Translations under genes and position numbers: made by a program
Shown: in pieces, positions 43,743 through 54,018 of the stretch
Layout of the letters: each line of letters begins with the position of its first letter
How positions within the stretch are numbered: the stretch's first letter is position 1
NCBI RefSeq assembly: GCF_001590985.1
Contig: NZ_BCTX01000001.1
Span: 62,001-126,000, forward strand
Source: Novosphingobium naphthalenivorans NBRC 102051
Lineage (GTDB): Bacteria > Pseudomonadota > Alphaproteobacteria > Sphingomonadales > Sphingomonadaceae
Reading direction: 5' to 3'
DNA: 64,000 bases
Notes under the pieces: generated by a model
What the model was told of the DNA's origin: nothing
The model's database searches: none
What the model saw: only the letters and a program-made list of their open reading frames with translations

Positions 43743-44267
43743 TCAATTCGTCTTGTCGGGCGGCGTGACGGGGAATGGCAGCGGCATGACCGCGATCCCC
43801 TCTTCCAGCAGTTCCTGCGCTTCGTCCGGCGTGGCCTGCCCGTGGATCGTTTCGATCTCACGCTCGCCATAATGCATGGCGCGAGCATCCTCGGCGAAGG
43901 ATTCCCCCACGTAGCGCGAAGACTTGAGCGCTTCGGCCTGCATCTGCGCCAGCTTGTGCATCAATTCGACCGCCTGGGGCGGCAAAGGCGCATTGGCCAC
44001 AGGCGCGCTGGCCGGGACGGCCGCAGGCGCGGGAACGGCGGCCTCCACCACTTCGGGCGCTTGGCGGCGGACAGGAGCCCCATCCGTCAGCTGATTGCCT
44101 TTGCGGCCAAGGCGCGGGGCCTGCACGGCTTTGCCCACGTCGGCCGAACCGCACATCGGGCAGGACAGGAACCCGCCCTCCTGCTGACGCGCGAAATCGT
44201 CCGAGGATTTGAACCATCCCTCGAATCGATGCGAGCCGCTGCGGCATTCCAGGTCATAGACAATCAT
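43743..44267 (-). CDS. DUF1178 family protein
   Basis: This 174-aa protein begins MIVYDLECRSGSHRFEGWFK, the hallmark of DUF1178, with a zinc-ribbon-like pair of cysteines in FLSCPMCGS (about 35-43). A Pro/Ala-rich linker (about 80-105) and a helical C-terminal region (MHKLAQMQAEALKSSRYVGE; EDARAMHYGEREIETIHGQA) follow. Function is unknown; the N-terminal part resembles the FmdB regulatory zinc ribbon. It is the last gene of a run glutaredoxin-amidohydrolase-DUF1178, eight bases after the hydrolase, an order common in alphaproteobacteria. Confidence 0.9.
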   Translation of the reverse strand: MIVYDLECRSGSHRFEGWFKSSDDFARQQEGGFLSCPMCGSADVGKAVQAPRLGRKGNQLTDGAPVRRQAPEVVEAAVPAPAAVPASAPVANAPLPPQAVELMHKLAQMQAEALKSSRYVGESFAEDARAMHYGEREIETIHGQATPDEAQELLEEGIAVMPLPFPVTPPDKTN

Positions 44268-44274
44268 GGGAAGC

Positions 44275-45090
44275 CTATGTGGCGATCTGGCGCCGGTTGG
44301 CAAGGCTGGGAAGCTGCGCGCGCACCTCGGCGATGCGCGCCAGATCGATCTCGGCATAGCCGAGGCCCGGCGCTTCGCCGCCCATGTCGAGCAGCACTTC
44401 ACCCCAGGGATCGATCGCCAGCGAGTGGCCATAGGTCTCGCGCCCGTCCGCATGTTTGCCGACCTGGGCCGCGCACAGCACATAAGCGCTGGCCTCGACC
44501 GCACGGGCACGCTGCATGAGGTGCCAATGCGCCTTGCCGGTCGGCACCGTAAAGGCGGCCGGGATCGCGATCACATCGCATTTCGCCTGCCCCAGCGCCG
44601 CGAACAGCGCCGGAAAGCGAATATCGTAGCAGATCGCGAGGCCGAGACGGCCAAGCGGCGTTTCCACCGTCACCACCGTATCGCCCGCCGCATAGGCATT
44701 GGATTCGCGCCAGGATTCGCCCGTGGCAAGATCGACGTCGAACATGTGGATCTTGTCGTAGCGCGCGCGGATCTCGCCCCGGTCATCGATCACGAAGGCC
44801 CGGTTGGCCCATTTCCCGTCCTCACGGGCAATCGCCAGCGAGCCCAGATGCACCCAGATCCCTTCGCGCGCAGCCGCTTCGCGAACGGCGGCAAGGACCC
44901 CATCGTCCGCTTCACGGCGGATCGACTGTTTCGCGCGGTCGCGCTGCCGGTCGAGCAATCCGCTCATCTCCGGCGTGAAGAGCATGGCCGCGCCCTTCGC
45001 CCGCGCCTCGGCCATGGCATCGACGATCACGGCCGCATTGGCCACCGGATCGATGCCCGTGGTCATCTGCAGGATCGCGGCAAGCGCCAT
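44275..45090 (-). CDS. Carbon-nitrogen hydrolase (nitrilase superfamily, Nit1/NIT2-like)
   Basis: This 271-aa hydrolase has the Glu-Lys-Cys triad of the nitrilase superfamily: FTPEMSG (Glu), RYDKIHMFDVDL (Lys) and GLAICYDIRFPALF (nucleophile Cys). The extended match to YDKIHMFD and ICYDIRFPEL is typical of the Nit branch that hydrolyses deaminated glutathione or omega-amides, which fits its place next to a glutaredoxin. I chose the ATG at 45088-45090, four bases after the glutaredoxin stop. Cytoplasmic; no signal. Confidence 0.93.
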   Translation of the reverse strand: MALAAILQMTTGIDPVANAAVIVDAMAEARAKGAAMLFTPEMSGLLDRQRDRAKQSIRREADDGVLAAVREAAAREGIWVHLGSLAIAREDGKWANRAFVIDDRGEIRARYDKIHMFDVDLATGESWRESNAYAAGDTVVTVETPLGRLGLAICYDIRFPALFAALGQAKCDVIAIPAAFTVPTGKAHWHLMQRARAVEASAYVLCAAQVGKHADGRETYGHSLAIDPWGEVLLDMGGEAPGLGYAEIDLARIAEVRAQLPSLANRRQIAT

Positions 45091-45094
45091 AGTC

Positions 45095-45358
45095 TCAGAG
45101 CCCCAGAACGGGGTCGAGCTTGCCCTGCCGGTCCAGCGCATTGATGTCGTCGAAACCGCCATAGGGCTTATCGTCGATCAGCACTTGCGGCACGGTGCGG
45201 GCGCCCGGCACGCGGTCCTGCATCTCGGCCTTTTTGGGACCGCCCATGGTGATGTCGTATTCGTCGTAGGCCACCCCCTTGCGGTCGAGCAGCGCCTTGG
45301 CGGCGACGCAGTAGGGGCATCCCCACTTGGTATAGATTTCGACCTTGGGCTGGCTCAT
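45095..45358 (-). CDS. grxC: Glutaredoxin 3
   Basis: This 87-aa dithiol glutaredoxin has active site CPYC (about 13-16) in IYTKWGCPYCVAAKALLD, the cis-proline segment GARTVPQVLIDD and the glutathione-binding GGFDDINAL. It reduces disulfides or glutathione adducts with GSH. The ATG at 45356-45358 is preceded by GGAAGGAACC. It leads a short operon with the nitrilase-like hydrolase and DUF1178 genes. Confidence 0.95.
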   Translation of the reverse strand: MSQPKVEIYTKWGCPYCVAAKALLDRKGVAYDEYDITMGGPKKAEMQDRVPGARTVPQVLIDDKPYGGFDDINALDRQGKLDPVLGL

Positions 45359-45439
45359 CGGCGGGTTCCTTCCTTGCGCGTCTCGCGACCCTTGAAACGG
45401 CGGGCCGCTATCATATCTAGGATGGCGAGTCATGGCCCG

Positions 45440-45519
45440 CAGCGGGGATGACTCATCCACGAGGTGCCGGTTCTCCGGGCCTCTCCCAAACGAAGATTGC
45501 TCATTGGAGGATTTTTGTC
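45440..45519 (+). promoter_or_regulatory. Possible ROSE-type RNA thermometer in the hsp20 leader
   Basis: The hsp20 leader ends GATTGCTCATTGGAGGATTT before the ATG. A TTGCT element followed closely by a GGAGGA ribosome site is the conserved core of ROSE elements, which mask the ribosome site at low temperature upstream of small heat-shock genes in alphaproteobacteria. Upstream inverted segments (CCGG around 45468-45478) could form a second helix. I cannot compute the fold. Confidence 0.4.
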
Positions 45520-45990
45520 ATGAACCGTATCGATTTTTCGCCCTATCGCCGCACCATGGTCGGTTTTGACCGCCTGTTCGACATGATCGAGAATCAGGGT
45601 CGCGCGAACGCGGGCGACAAGTATCCGCCCTTCAACATCGAGCGCCGCGGTCAGGATGACTATCGCATCACCCTTGCGATCGCCGGGTTCAAGCCGGCCG
45701 ACATCGACATTACCGCGCAAGCCAACCTGCTGGTCGTCAAGGGCAACAAGCCCGAGGAAACCTCCGATGGTGAATTCCTCCACGTCGGCATTGCCCAGCG
45801 CGGATTCGAGCGCCGCTTCGAACTGGCCGACTATGTGCGCGTCGACAGCGCCGATCTTGCCGATGGCCTTCTGGTCATCGACCTCGTGCGCGAAGTGCCC
45901 GAGGCGATGAAGCCCAAGAAGATTGCGATCGGCGGCAACACGCTGACTGTGGTCGACAACGGCTCCGCCGAGGATTCCGCAGCAGCCTGA
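45520..45990 (+). CDS. Small heat-shock protein, Hsp20/IbpA type
   Basis: This 156-aa alpha-crystallin chaperone binds unfolded proteins under stress. The N-terminus MNRIDFSPYRRTMVGFDRLF is the IbpA/HspH pattern of alphaproteobacteria. The alpha-crystallin domain (about 35-130) includes YRITLAIAGFKPADIDITAQ, VVKGNKPEE and a GIAQRGFERRFELADYVRV segment. The C-terminal IxI-type anchor is represented by KKIAIGG. The ATG has a strong GGAGGA, and the leader may be a thermometer. A terminator follows at 46030. Confidence 0.92.
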   Translation: MNRIDFSPYRRTMVGFDRLFDMIENQGRANAGDKYPPFNIERRGQDDYRITLAIAGFKPADIDITAQANLLVVKGNKPEETSDGEFLHVGIAQRGFERRFELADYVRVDSADLADGLLVIDLVREVPEAMKPKKIAIGGNTLTVVDNGSAEDSAAA

Positions 45991-46029
45991 CGGCGCTGAA
46001 AAGCACGATTTTTTAGATCATTGAAGCAA

Positions 46030-46058
46030 GGCGGTCCGAGCAATCGGGCCGCCTTTTT
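46030..46058 (+). terminator. Rho-independent terminator after hsp20
   Basis: GGCGGTCCGA (46030-46039) pairs with TCGGGCCGCC (46044-46053) in a ten-base stem with one G-T wobble and a four-base loop, followed by TTTTT (46054-46058). Starts 40 bases after the hsp20 stop. Confidence 0.88.
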
Positions 46059-46156
46059 GGCGCGTTTCTTACCGGCCCGTAAACCAAGTGCCGAGAGGCT
46101 CCGGTAAAACCCCCTAACCGTTTACCACTCAAGGACATTCGGTATTTCCCCTTATT

Positions 46157-46168
46157 CGACTTAAGTCG
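46157..46168. promoter_or_regulatory. Perfect palindrome upstream of chemoreceptor gene
   Basis: CGACTTAAGTCG is a 12-base perfect palindrome, 63 bases before the chemoreceptor ATG, in the 172 bases between the hsp20 terminator and the gene. It could be a dimeric regulator site. Nothing else is recognisable in the interval. Confidence 0.3.
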
Positions 46169-46230
46169 CCCCCAACCAGAGCCGGTTACACAAACTCCTG
46201 CAATCCGCCCCCCAGGAGTTCGATAAACTC

Positions 46231-48117
46231 ATGACACGTTTGAAGATCGCCCACCGCCTGGTGCTCGCCTTCAGTCTCCTGCTCGCCATTGTGGCGGGCC
46301 TTGGTGTTTTCGCGATTCGCCAGATCGGTGAAGTCAACGCGCTGACCAGCGAGCTGACCACCGATTCGCTGCCGGCCGCGCAGGCCCTTGGCGATCTGCA
46401 CGCCTATGCGTCGCAATACCGGATCCATCAGGACGATACCCTGAAAGCGGCCGGCACGGCCGCCTGGGACCGTCAGAACAAGGTCCTGCGTAATTCCGGG
46501 GCGGTCATCGACCAGGTCCTCAAGGACTACGGCTCGCATATCCACAAGTCGGAGCAGCTGGCTGCGCTCGATCAGGTGCGGCAGGACTGGAAGACCTACG
46601 TCGAGCAAAACGACGCGATCCTGAATCTCGCCCAGACCGATCCCGAAGCGGCGCGTGAGATGTACGAAGGCGACGGGCTCGACAACTTCTACAACATGGA
46701 AGACCACCTGCTGACGCTGGTCGATCTCAACACCAAGGCTGCCGAGGAAGCCAGCAAGCGTGGCGAGACGATCTATGCGAAGGCCCGCCAGGTCGTCACG
46801 GCTACCGCGCTGGGCGGACTGGTGGTCGCGATCGTGCTCATGCTTTTCATGATGCGTTCCATCGCCCACCCGGTGAAGCGCCTCGACAGCACGGTTCGGC
46901 GCCTGATCGACGGCGACACCAGCGTGGTGATCCCCGGCGTCGAGCGCAAGGACGAGCTGGGCAGTCTTGCCCGCGCCCTCGAACGCTTCCAGGGACTGGC
47001 CCGGGCCGACCAGGAACGCGCGCATGAGGAACAGGAACGCGCCCGCGATCTGCAGCGCACGGTCGAAGCCATTGGCAACGGGCTGTCGCAGCTTGCCGAA
47101 GGCAACCTCACCAACCGCCTCGCGGAAACCGGTGAAGGCGCCCTTGCCCGCCTGCCCGTCGATTACAACCTGGCCGTCGCGCGTCTTTCCGAAACGATGC
47201 AGGAGCTTGTCGACGGCTGCAATTCGATCCAGGTCGGCACCGACGAGATCGCGGCAGCGACCTCCGACCTCGCCGGCCGGACCGAACAGCAAGCCAGTTC
47301 GCTGGCCGACACCTCGCGCACGCTGAGCGAATTCACCAGCGTCGTCCAGGTCACGGCCGACAATGCCCGCCAGACCAGCACGCGTCTGATCGTGGCCCGC
47401 GAGACCGCGACCAAGGTCGAGGGCATTGCCCACAACGCCGTCGACGCCATGCGCGGCATCGAGACGACTTCGCGCGAAATGGCAGCGATCATCAATGTCA
47501 TCGACGGCATCGCCTTCCAGACCAACCTGCTCGCGCTCAATGCCGGCGTCGAGGCCGCCCGCGCCGGTGAGGCCGGCAAGGGTTTCGCGGTCGTCGCCAC
47601 CGAAGTGCGCGCGCTCGCCCAGCGCTCGGCGGACGCGGCCAACGACATCCGCAAGCTGATCGATCGCAGCACCAAGCAGGTCGGCGATGGCGTCTCGCTG
47701 GTCGAGAGCAGCGGCGATGCCCTGCGCCAGATCGTCGGCGAAGTCGCCGCCGTCGCCAGCCTGGTCGAGGAGATCGCCGGCGCCGCCGAGAAGCAGGCCG
47801 AAGGCATTACCGAGATCTCGACCATGGTCGCCGGCATGGACACCTTCACCCAGCAGAATGCCGCGATGGTGGAGGAAAGCTCGGCCGGCAGCCGCAATCT
47901 CTCGAACGAGACCCAGCGCCTGATGCAGCAGATGTCGGCGTTCCAGCTCGGCGACAGCGATACCCTCGCTTCTCCCGTAGCCTCTGTGGAACGTTTTGCC
48001 AGCACCCGTCCGTTCGTCGCGGAAGAAGCCGTGAACGAGGAACCCGCCCGGTTCGCACCGAGGCCCGCCGTCGCCGGGGCCAATGCCCTTGCCCTCGACG
48101 ACTGGAGTGAATTCTGA
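46231..48117 (+). CDS. Methyl-accepting chemotaxis protein
   Basis: This is a transmembrane chemoreceptor (628 aa). Helix 1 lies at about 7-29. A four-helix-bundle sensor domain of the MCP_4HB type (about 32-190) and helix 2 (about 192-212) follow. Then come HAMP ([20 protein letters not shown]), a second HAMP-like segment ([15 protein letters not shown]), and the signalling domain with the hairpin tip [20 protein letters not shown]. The last residues DDWSEF match the xWxxF tether for CheR/CheB, so adaptational methylation is likely. No other che genes are nearby, so it is an orphan receptor. Ligand unknown. Confidence 0.93.
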   Translation: MTRLKIAHRLVLAFSLLLAIVAGLGVFAIRQIGEVNALTSELTTDSLPAAQALGDLHAYASQYRIHQDDTLKAAGTAAWDRQNKVLRNSGAVIDQVLKDYGSHIHKSEQLAALDQVRQDWKTYVEQNDAILNLAQTDPEAAREMYEGDGLDNFYNMEDHLLTLVDLNTKAAEEASKRGETIYAKARQVVTATALGGLVVAIVLMLFMMRSIAHPVKRLDSTVRRLIDGDTSVVIPGVERKDELGSLARALERFQGLARADQERAHEEQERARDLQRTVEAIGNGLSQLAEGNLTNRLAETGEGALARLPVDYNLAVARLSETMQELVDGCNSIQVGTDEIAAATSDLAGRTEQQASSLADTSRTLSEFTSVVQVTADNARQTSTRLIVARETATKVEGIAHNAVDAMRGIETTSREMAAIINVIDGIAFQTNLLALNAGVEAARAGEAGKGFAVVATEVRALAQRSADAANDIRKLIDRSTKQVGDGVSLVESSGDALRQIVGEVAAVASLVEEIAGAAEKQAEGITEISTMVAGMDTFTQQNAAMVEESSAGSRNLSNETQRLMQQMSAFQLGDSDTLASPVASVERFASTRPFVAEEAVNEEPARFAPRPAVAGANALALDDWSEF

Positions 48118-48187
48118 AGTTTGAAGTGAGTGCCCCCCGGGATGATCGGCAAGCAATCCGGCGTCCCATCGGAAATGGAGACTGAGT

Positions 48188-48526
48188 GTGAAGACAATCC
48201 TGAAAATTTCCGCAGCGCTTTCGGTGCTGGCCCTGAGCGTGAACCCGGCCTTTGCCGATGACTGGCTCACCTCGGTGAAGCGCACGGTCGCGTCCAAGCA
48301 GTCCTATCCCCGCACCGCACAGATGCGCGGCGAGGAAGGCACGGCCAAGGTCAAGATCTACATCTCGGCCTCGGGCCAGATCCAGAAGGCGGAACTTGCC
48401 GAATCGTCGGGCTCCACTGCTCTCGACAAGGAAGCGGTGGCCATGATGTCGCGCGTCGGCAATCTCCCGACCCCGCCGGCCGGCACCAGCTCGGTGGTTC
48501 TGCCGCTGACCTGGAAACTGATCTGA
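48188..48526 (+). CDS. Periplasmic TonB C-terminal-domain protein
   Basis: This 112-aa protein has a Sec signal (cleavage near NPAFA-DD, about residue 23) and a single TonB/TolA C-terminal fold: SYPRTAQMRGEEGTAKVKIY, SASGQIQKAELAESSGSTAL, DKEAVAMM. It lacks the transmembrane anchor and Pro-rich arm of true TonB and so is a free periplasmic domain, as found repeatedly in sphingomonads. The start is GTG 48188-48190, with GGAGAC upstream. It lies 70 bases after the chemoreceptor gene. Function uncertain. Confidence 0.82.
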   Translation: MKTILKISAALSVLALSVNPAFADDWLTSVKRTVASKQSYPRTAQMRGEEGTAKVKIYISASGQIQKAELAESSGSTALDKEAVAMMSRVGNLPTPPAGTSSVVLPLTWKLI

Positions 48527-48541
48527 TTTATCCGGGGTGTG

Positions 48542-48603
48542 TTCCGGCACACCGCCGGAAACGCGAAGGGCCGGCTCCGCAGGGAGCCGGCCCTTTGTTT
48601 TTG
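48542..48603. terminator. Double hairpin terminator, probably bidirectional
   Basis: TTCCGGCACACCGCCGGAA (48542-48560) is a perfect 7-base stem. It is followed by a longer stem at 48566-48595, with arms AAGGGCCGGCTCC and GGAGCCGGCCCTT, and a T-rich run to 48603. It ends the TonB-domain gene on the plus strand and lies beyond the convergent pyrG stop. Confidence 0.88.
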
Positions 48604-48645
48604 CCGGACTGTTGCGTTTGACCAAACGCCCTCAGACCAAAGCGG

Positions 48646-50274
<1,629 letters not shown>

Positions 50275-50350
50275 GGGAGTCGGGCCTTAAATTGCATGGG
50301 GGCCCTTGGGCAAGCGCCCAGAGCCTGAATCCACAGATCAAACACAAGAA

Positions 50351-50378
50351 TTGCCCCTCTGGCAGGGCCAGAAGGCAA
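50351..50378 (-). terminator. Hairpin after secG
   Basis: A nested inverted repeat, outer TTGCC/GGCAA and inner CTGGC/GCCAG, spans 50351-50378. On the minus strand, downstream of secG, it is followed by TTCTTGTGTTT, a broken U-tract. Possible rho-independent terminator between secG and pyrG. Confidence 0.4.
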
Positions 50379-50404
50379 TCCGGTTACGGTAAAACGCGAA
50401 AGGG

Positions 50405-50794
50405 TTACTGCTTGGCAGCCCCTGAAAGCGGATCCGCCGCAGGCGCCTGACCGGCAGGAGCGGCATTGTCCGCATTCGCGGCGCCCTGCCCGGCCGAACC
50501 CGCAAGCGGATCGGCAGGCTGGACAGGCGCGGTGTTGCGCTGAAGCGAAGTATCGATGTCGCGGCCAGTCGTCTGGTCCACTGCAAGCGCAGCCAGAACA
50601 ATGCTGAGCGCCACGAACAGCGCCGCCAGGATTCCGGTCGCCCGGGTCATGAAATTGGCCGCACCGCGCGCCGACATCAGGCCCGACGGGCTGCCGCCGA
50701 CACCAAGGCCGCCGCCTTCCGACTGCTGCATGAGGACTACGGCAACAAGTGCCGCTGCAATCAGGGCCTGGACCACGGTCAGGAAAAGGAACAT
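50405..50794 (-). CDS. secG: Preprotein translocase subunit SecG
   Basis: SecG is an auxiliary subunit of the SecYEG channel. This 129-aa protein has two membrane helices (about 4-22 and 52-72) around the conserved VVLMQQSEGGGLGVGGSPSG loop, which with ARGAANFMTRAT identifies SecG. The C-terminal 55 residues are an Ala/Pro-rich extension typical of alphaproteobacteria. It follows tpiA in the same direction with 131 bases between, the usual tpiA-secG-pyrG order. Confidence 0.96.
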   Translation of the reverse strand: MFLFLTVVQALIAAALVAVVLMQQSEGGGLGVGGSPSGLMSARGAANFMTRATGILAALFVALSIVLAALAVDQTTGRDIDTSLQRNTAPVQPADPLAGSAGQGAANADNAAPAGQAPAADPLSGAAKQ

Positions 50795-50881
50795 CTTCGT
50801 CTCAGCCTTCTGGCAGGCGCGCCGCCCGCATTAATTCCGGGCCAGATAGGCCTTGTCCGGCCCCTGCGCAACCCGGGGATG

Positions 50882-50914
50882 ACACCGGGAGAAACCGCAA
50901 GGCCCTCTCCCGGT
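50882..50914 (-). repeat. Inverted repeat between tpiA and secG
   Basis: CACCGGGAGA (50882-50891) and TCTCCCGGTG (50905-50914) form a perfect 10-base stem with a 13-base loop, 11 bases beyond the tpiA stop. No T-run. It may protect or attenuate the tpiA mRNA end. Confidence 0.5.
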
Positions 50915-50925
50915 GCTATTTCCGC

Positions 50926-51684
50926 TCAGTCCTCGGCCAGCGAAGCCGCTGCGCCGACGATGGCGAGGAAGCTCTCGGCGGTCAGGCTGGCGCCTCCCAC
51001 GAGCGCACCGCCCACTTCGGGAACCGACAGCAGTTCGGACGCATTGTCGGCTTTCACCGAACCGCCGTAGAGAATGCGCACGTCCGCACCGCCCTCGCCG
51101 TAGATGGCAACGAGCTTGTCGCGGATCGACTTGTGCATGGCCGCCACGTCCTCGACGGAAGGCACGCGGCCGGTGCCGATGGCCCAGACCGGCTCATAGG
51201 CGACCGAAAGCTTTTCCGGCGCCCCGTCGACTTGCGGGCACGAACCTTCGAGCTGCGCCCCGACGACCGCCTCGGCCCGTCCGGCATCGCGCTCGGATTC
51301 AGTTTCGCCCACGCACAGAATCACGCCCAACCCTGCGGCCAGCGCCGCCTCGGCCTTGGCCTTCACATCCGCATCGGTCTCGCCATGGAGCGTGCGGCGT
51401 TCGGAATGGCCGACGATCGTGAAATCCGCCCCGGCATCCTTCAGCATCACTGCGGAGATATCGCCAGTGAATGCGCCGCTTTCTTGGATATGGCAGTCCT
51501 GTCCGCCAATGCCGATGATATCGGCGGCATCGCGGGTGCGATAGATCAGCGTGGCCGGCGGCGCGACCGCGACCTGCACCTTGGGAAAGCGTGCGGCCGC
51601 CCGGTCAATCGCGCGCACCTCGTTGAGCATCGCGCGCGTGCCGTTCATTTTCCAGTTTCCGACGATGTAAGGCAGTCCAGCCAT
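50926..51684 (-). CDS. tpiA: Triosephosphate isomerase
   Basis: This glycolytic/gluconeogenic enzyme interconverts dihydroxyacetone phosphate and glyceraldehyde 3-phosphate. The 252-aa protein has the N-terminal GNWKMNG (catalytic Lys), VGHSERR (His), VAYEPVWAIGTG (catalytic Glu and loop 6) and GGSVKADN for phosphate binding. Normal family length. The gene is divergent from ppiD across a 365-base gap. Confidence 0.98.
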   Translation of the reverse strand: MAGLPYIVGNWKMNGTRAMLNEVRAIDRAAARFPKVQVAVAPPATLIYRTRDAADIIGIGGQDCHIQESGAFTGDISAVMLKDAGADFTIVGHSERRTLHGETDADVKAKAEAALAAGLGVILCVGETESERDAGRAEAVVGAQLEGSCPQVDGAPEKLSVAYEPVWAIGTGRVPSVEDVAAMHKSIRDKLVAIYGEGGADVRILYGGSVKADNASELLSVPEVGGALVGGASLTAESFLAIVGAAASLAED

Positions 51685-52049
51685 TTCAAACCTTTATCAA
51701 TCCGGCGCGAATCCGCCTGTTTCCCGCCACCGGGGGAATCGGGCCCATCGCAGTCGGGGGCGCTGCTAAGGCAGGGCCGCCCCCCTGTCAAAACTGAATG
51801 CCCACTTAATCGCGGTAGATGCCAAATCGCCACAGGCAGGCCTCATGAGGCCTTCGACAGGCTCAGGACCTTCGCCCGGAGACTGCCTGCCGCCCCCTCC
51901 CGCGATGGAATAGCTGCCCTTTTACGGGTTCTGTGTGAGTTCACGTGCGAGGGGGCATTGCAGGATGCGGCAAGGCCCCCTAAAGCCTGCGCCCGTTTCA
52001 TGCGAAGCTGGCAAGGCTTCGCCCTGGCAATCGCTGATCGGCACGGTCC
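51685..52049. other. 365-base gap between divergent tpiA and ppiD
   Basis: No credible gene on either strand. It contains one copy of the dispersed repeat CCTTCGACAGGCTCAGG (51851-51867), the type found again at 58065. Promoters for tpiA and ppiD must lie here, but none stands out. GGGGCGCTGCTAAGGCAGGG (51759-51778) and neighbouring G/C runs could fold into weak hairpins. Confidence 0.6.
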
Positions 52050-53999
52050 ATGCTCTCTTTCTTCAGAAACTTCTTCAAATCCAAGATCGGCGCGGCCATC
52101 GCGCTGGCGGCGCTGGTTCTCATCGCCATTGCCTTTGCCAGCGGCGATATCGCCGGAATGCGCAATTCGGCAGGCCTGAGCGGCGGCAGCGCCGTCGCGA
52201 CAGTGGGCGGCGAGGATATCGACGCTTCGCAGCTGACGCTGGGCGCCACCCGCGCGCTCGAACGCGTCAAGCAGCAGCAGCCGACCGCGACGATGAAGCT
52301 GCTGGTCGCGCAGGGCGGCGTCGAACAGGTACTGAGCGATCTGATCGACCGCACCGCGTTCTACGTCTTCGGCAAGGACCACAAGATTCTCGCCAGCGAC
52401 CGCCTGATCGACAGCGAAATCACCCAGATCCCGGCGTTCCAGGGTGTGGACGGCAAGTTCGACCAGAACACCTTCCGGCAGGCACTGGCCCAGCAGGGCA
52501 TTTCCGAGAAGGCGCTGCGCGAAGACATCGCGCACAACCTCACGGCGCAGGAACTCATGTCGCCGGCCACCACCGGCACGGTGATGCCGGACTATGCCGC
52601 CAGGCAATATGCCGCGCTGCTGACCGAAACCCGCACCGGTGCCGTCGCCGCGCTGCCCTCGCTGGCTTTCGCGCCTGAGAAGGGCCCGACGGACCAGCAG
52701 CTCGCAGCCTTCTACAAGGATCATACGGACGCCTTCATCCGCCCCGAACGCCGCGTGATCCGCTACGCCACGTTCGACAAGACTTCGGTCAAGGCGCCGC
52801 CGGCCCCGACCGATGCGGAGATCGCCGCACACTACGAAGCGAACAAGGCGATCTACGCCGCGCAAGACCGGCGCAAGATCACCCAGCTGATCGTTCCCAC
52901 CGAAGCGGCGGCCAAGGCCGTTGTCGCGGAAGTCGATGGCGGCAAGACTCTCGAAGCAGCCGCCAAGGAAAAGGGCCTCACGGCCGCCAATCTTGCCTAT
53001 TTCAGCAAGGAAGAGCTCTCCGGCCAGTTTTCGCCGGAAGTTTCCGCGGCGGTTTTCGCAGCGCCCGTAGGCAAGCTCGCCACTCCGCAGAAAAGCGCGC
53101 TGGGCTGGCACGTCATCCGGGTCGACGAAGAACAGAAGAAGCCGGCCCGTACCCTTGCCGAGGTCAAGGACGAGATCTCGCAGCAGATCGCCGTGGAGAA
53201 GGCCCGCAAGGCTTTCACCGACATGGCCGGCAATATCGAGGACGAGATCGATAACGGCTCCAGCCTGCCCGAGGTCGCGAAGACCTATGGCCTTGAGGTC
53301 AAGAAGACCGCGCCGGTGACGGCCGATGGTCAGATCTACATGCAGACCGGCGAGACGCTTCCGAACGACCTCAAGCCGGTGCTGGCGACCGCCTTCACCA
53401 TGGATCAGGAAGAACCGCAGGTCGCCCCTGCCGTTCCCGGCCAGACTTTCGTCCTGTTCGACGTCACCGACATCATCCAGTCCGCTCCGGCGCCGCTGGC
53501 CGAGATCAAGCAGGACGTGACGGAAGCCTGGAAGATCGACACCGGCTCGAAAGCGGCCCGCGCCGCCGCAGTGAAGATGCAGGACGAGATCAAGAAGGGC
53601 AAGACGATCGAGCAGGCCATGGCCGCTGCGGGCAAGCCGCTGCCACCGGTGCAGAACGTCACGATGTCGCGCCCGACGCTGGCCGCCGCGCTGCAATCCG
53701 GCAGGCAGGTGCCGCCGCCGGTATCGCTGCTGTTCCACATGGCCACCGGCACTGTGAAAGTGCAGTCGGCGATGCAGGACCGCGTGTGGTTCGTCGTCCA
53801 GCTCAAGAAGATCGAACCCGGCAAGGTCGATTCCGACGACATGATCAAGGGCGCGCGCCGCGAGCTCGGACAGCAGCTCGGCCAGGCCTATGGCGACGCA
53901 CTGGCCCAGGCGATCCGCAAGGACGTGGGCGTGACCGAGCACCCGAACGCGATCAAGGCCGTGCGCGACCAGCTCGCCGGCACCGCCTCCGCCAACTGA
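52050..53999 (+). CDS. ppiD: Periplasmic folding chaperone PpiD-like (SurA_N/parvulin)
   Basis: This is a membrane-anchored periplasmic foldase (649 aa). A short cytoplasmic start MLSFFRNFFKSKIG, one membrane helix (about 13-32), a SurA-N-like chaperone region (about 40-230), a parvulin-like domain (about 265-375; SKEELSGQFSPEVSAAVFAA, LGWHVIRVDEEQKK) and a C-terminal chaperone domain follow the PpiD plan. Some PpiD parvulin domains lack isomerase activity, so catalysis is uncertain. ppiD directly upstream of trpE is a conserved sphingomonad arrangement. Confidence 0.92.
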   Translation: MLSFFRNFFKSKIGAAIALAALVLIAIAFASGDIAGMRNSAGLSGGSAVATVGGEDIDASQLTLGATRALERVKQQQPTATMKLLVAQGGVEQVLSDLIDRTAFYVFGKDHKILASDRLIDSEITQIPAFQGVDGKFDQNTFRQALAQQGISEKALREDIAHNLTAQELMSPATTGTVMPDYAARQYAALLTETRTGAVAALPSLAFAPEKGPTDQQLAAFYKDHTDAFIRPERRVIRYATFDKTSVKAPPAPTDAEIAAHYEANKAIYAAQDRRKITQLIVPTEAAAKAVVAEVDGGKTLEAAAKEKGLTAANLAYFSKEELSGQFSPEVSAAVFAAPVGKLATPQKSALGWHVIRVDEEQKKPARTLAEVKDEISQQIAVEKARKAFTDMAGNIEDEIDNGSSLPEVAKTYGLEVKKTAPVTADGQIYMQTGETLPNDLKPVLATAFTMDQEEPQVAPAVPGQTFVLFDVTDIIQSAPAPLAEIKQDVTEAWKIDTGSKAARAAAVKMQDEIKKGKTIEQAMAAAGKPLPPVQNVTMSRPTLAAALQSGRQVPPPVSLLFHMATGTVKVQSAMQDRVWFVVQLKKIEPGKVDSDDMIKGARRELGQQLGQAYGDALAQAIRKDVGVTEHPNAIKAVRDQLAGTASAN

Positions 54000-54018
54000 T
54001 CCGCGAAGGTACTTGGCA

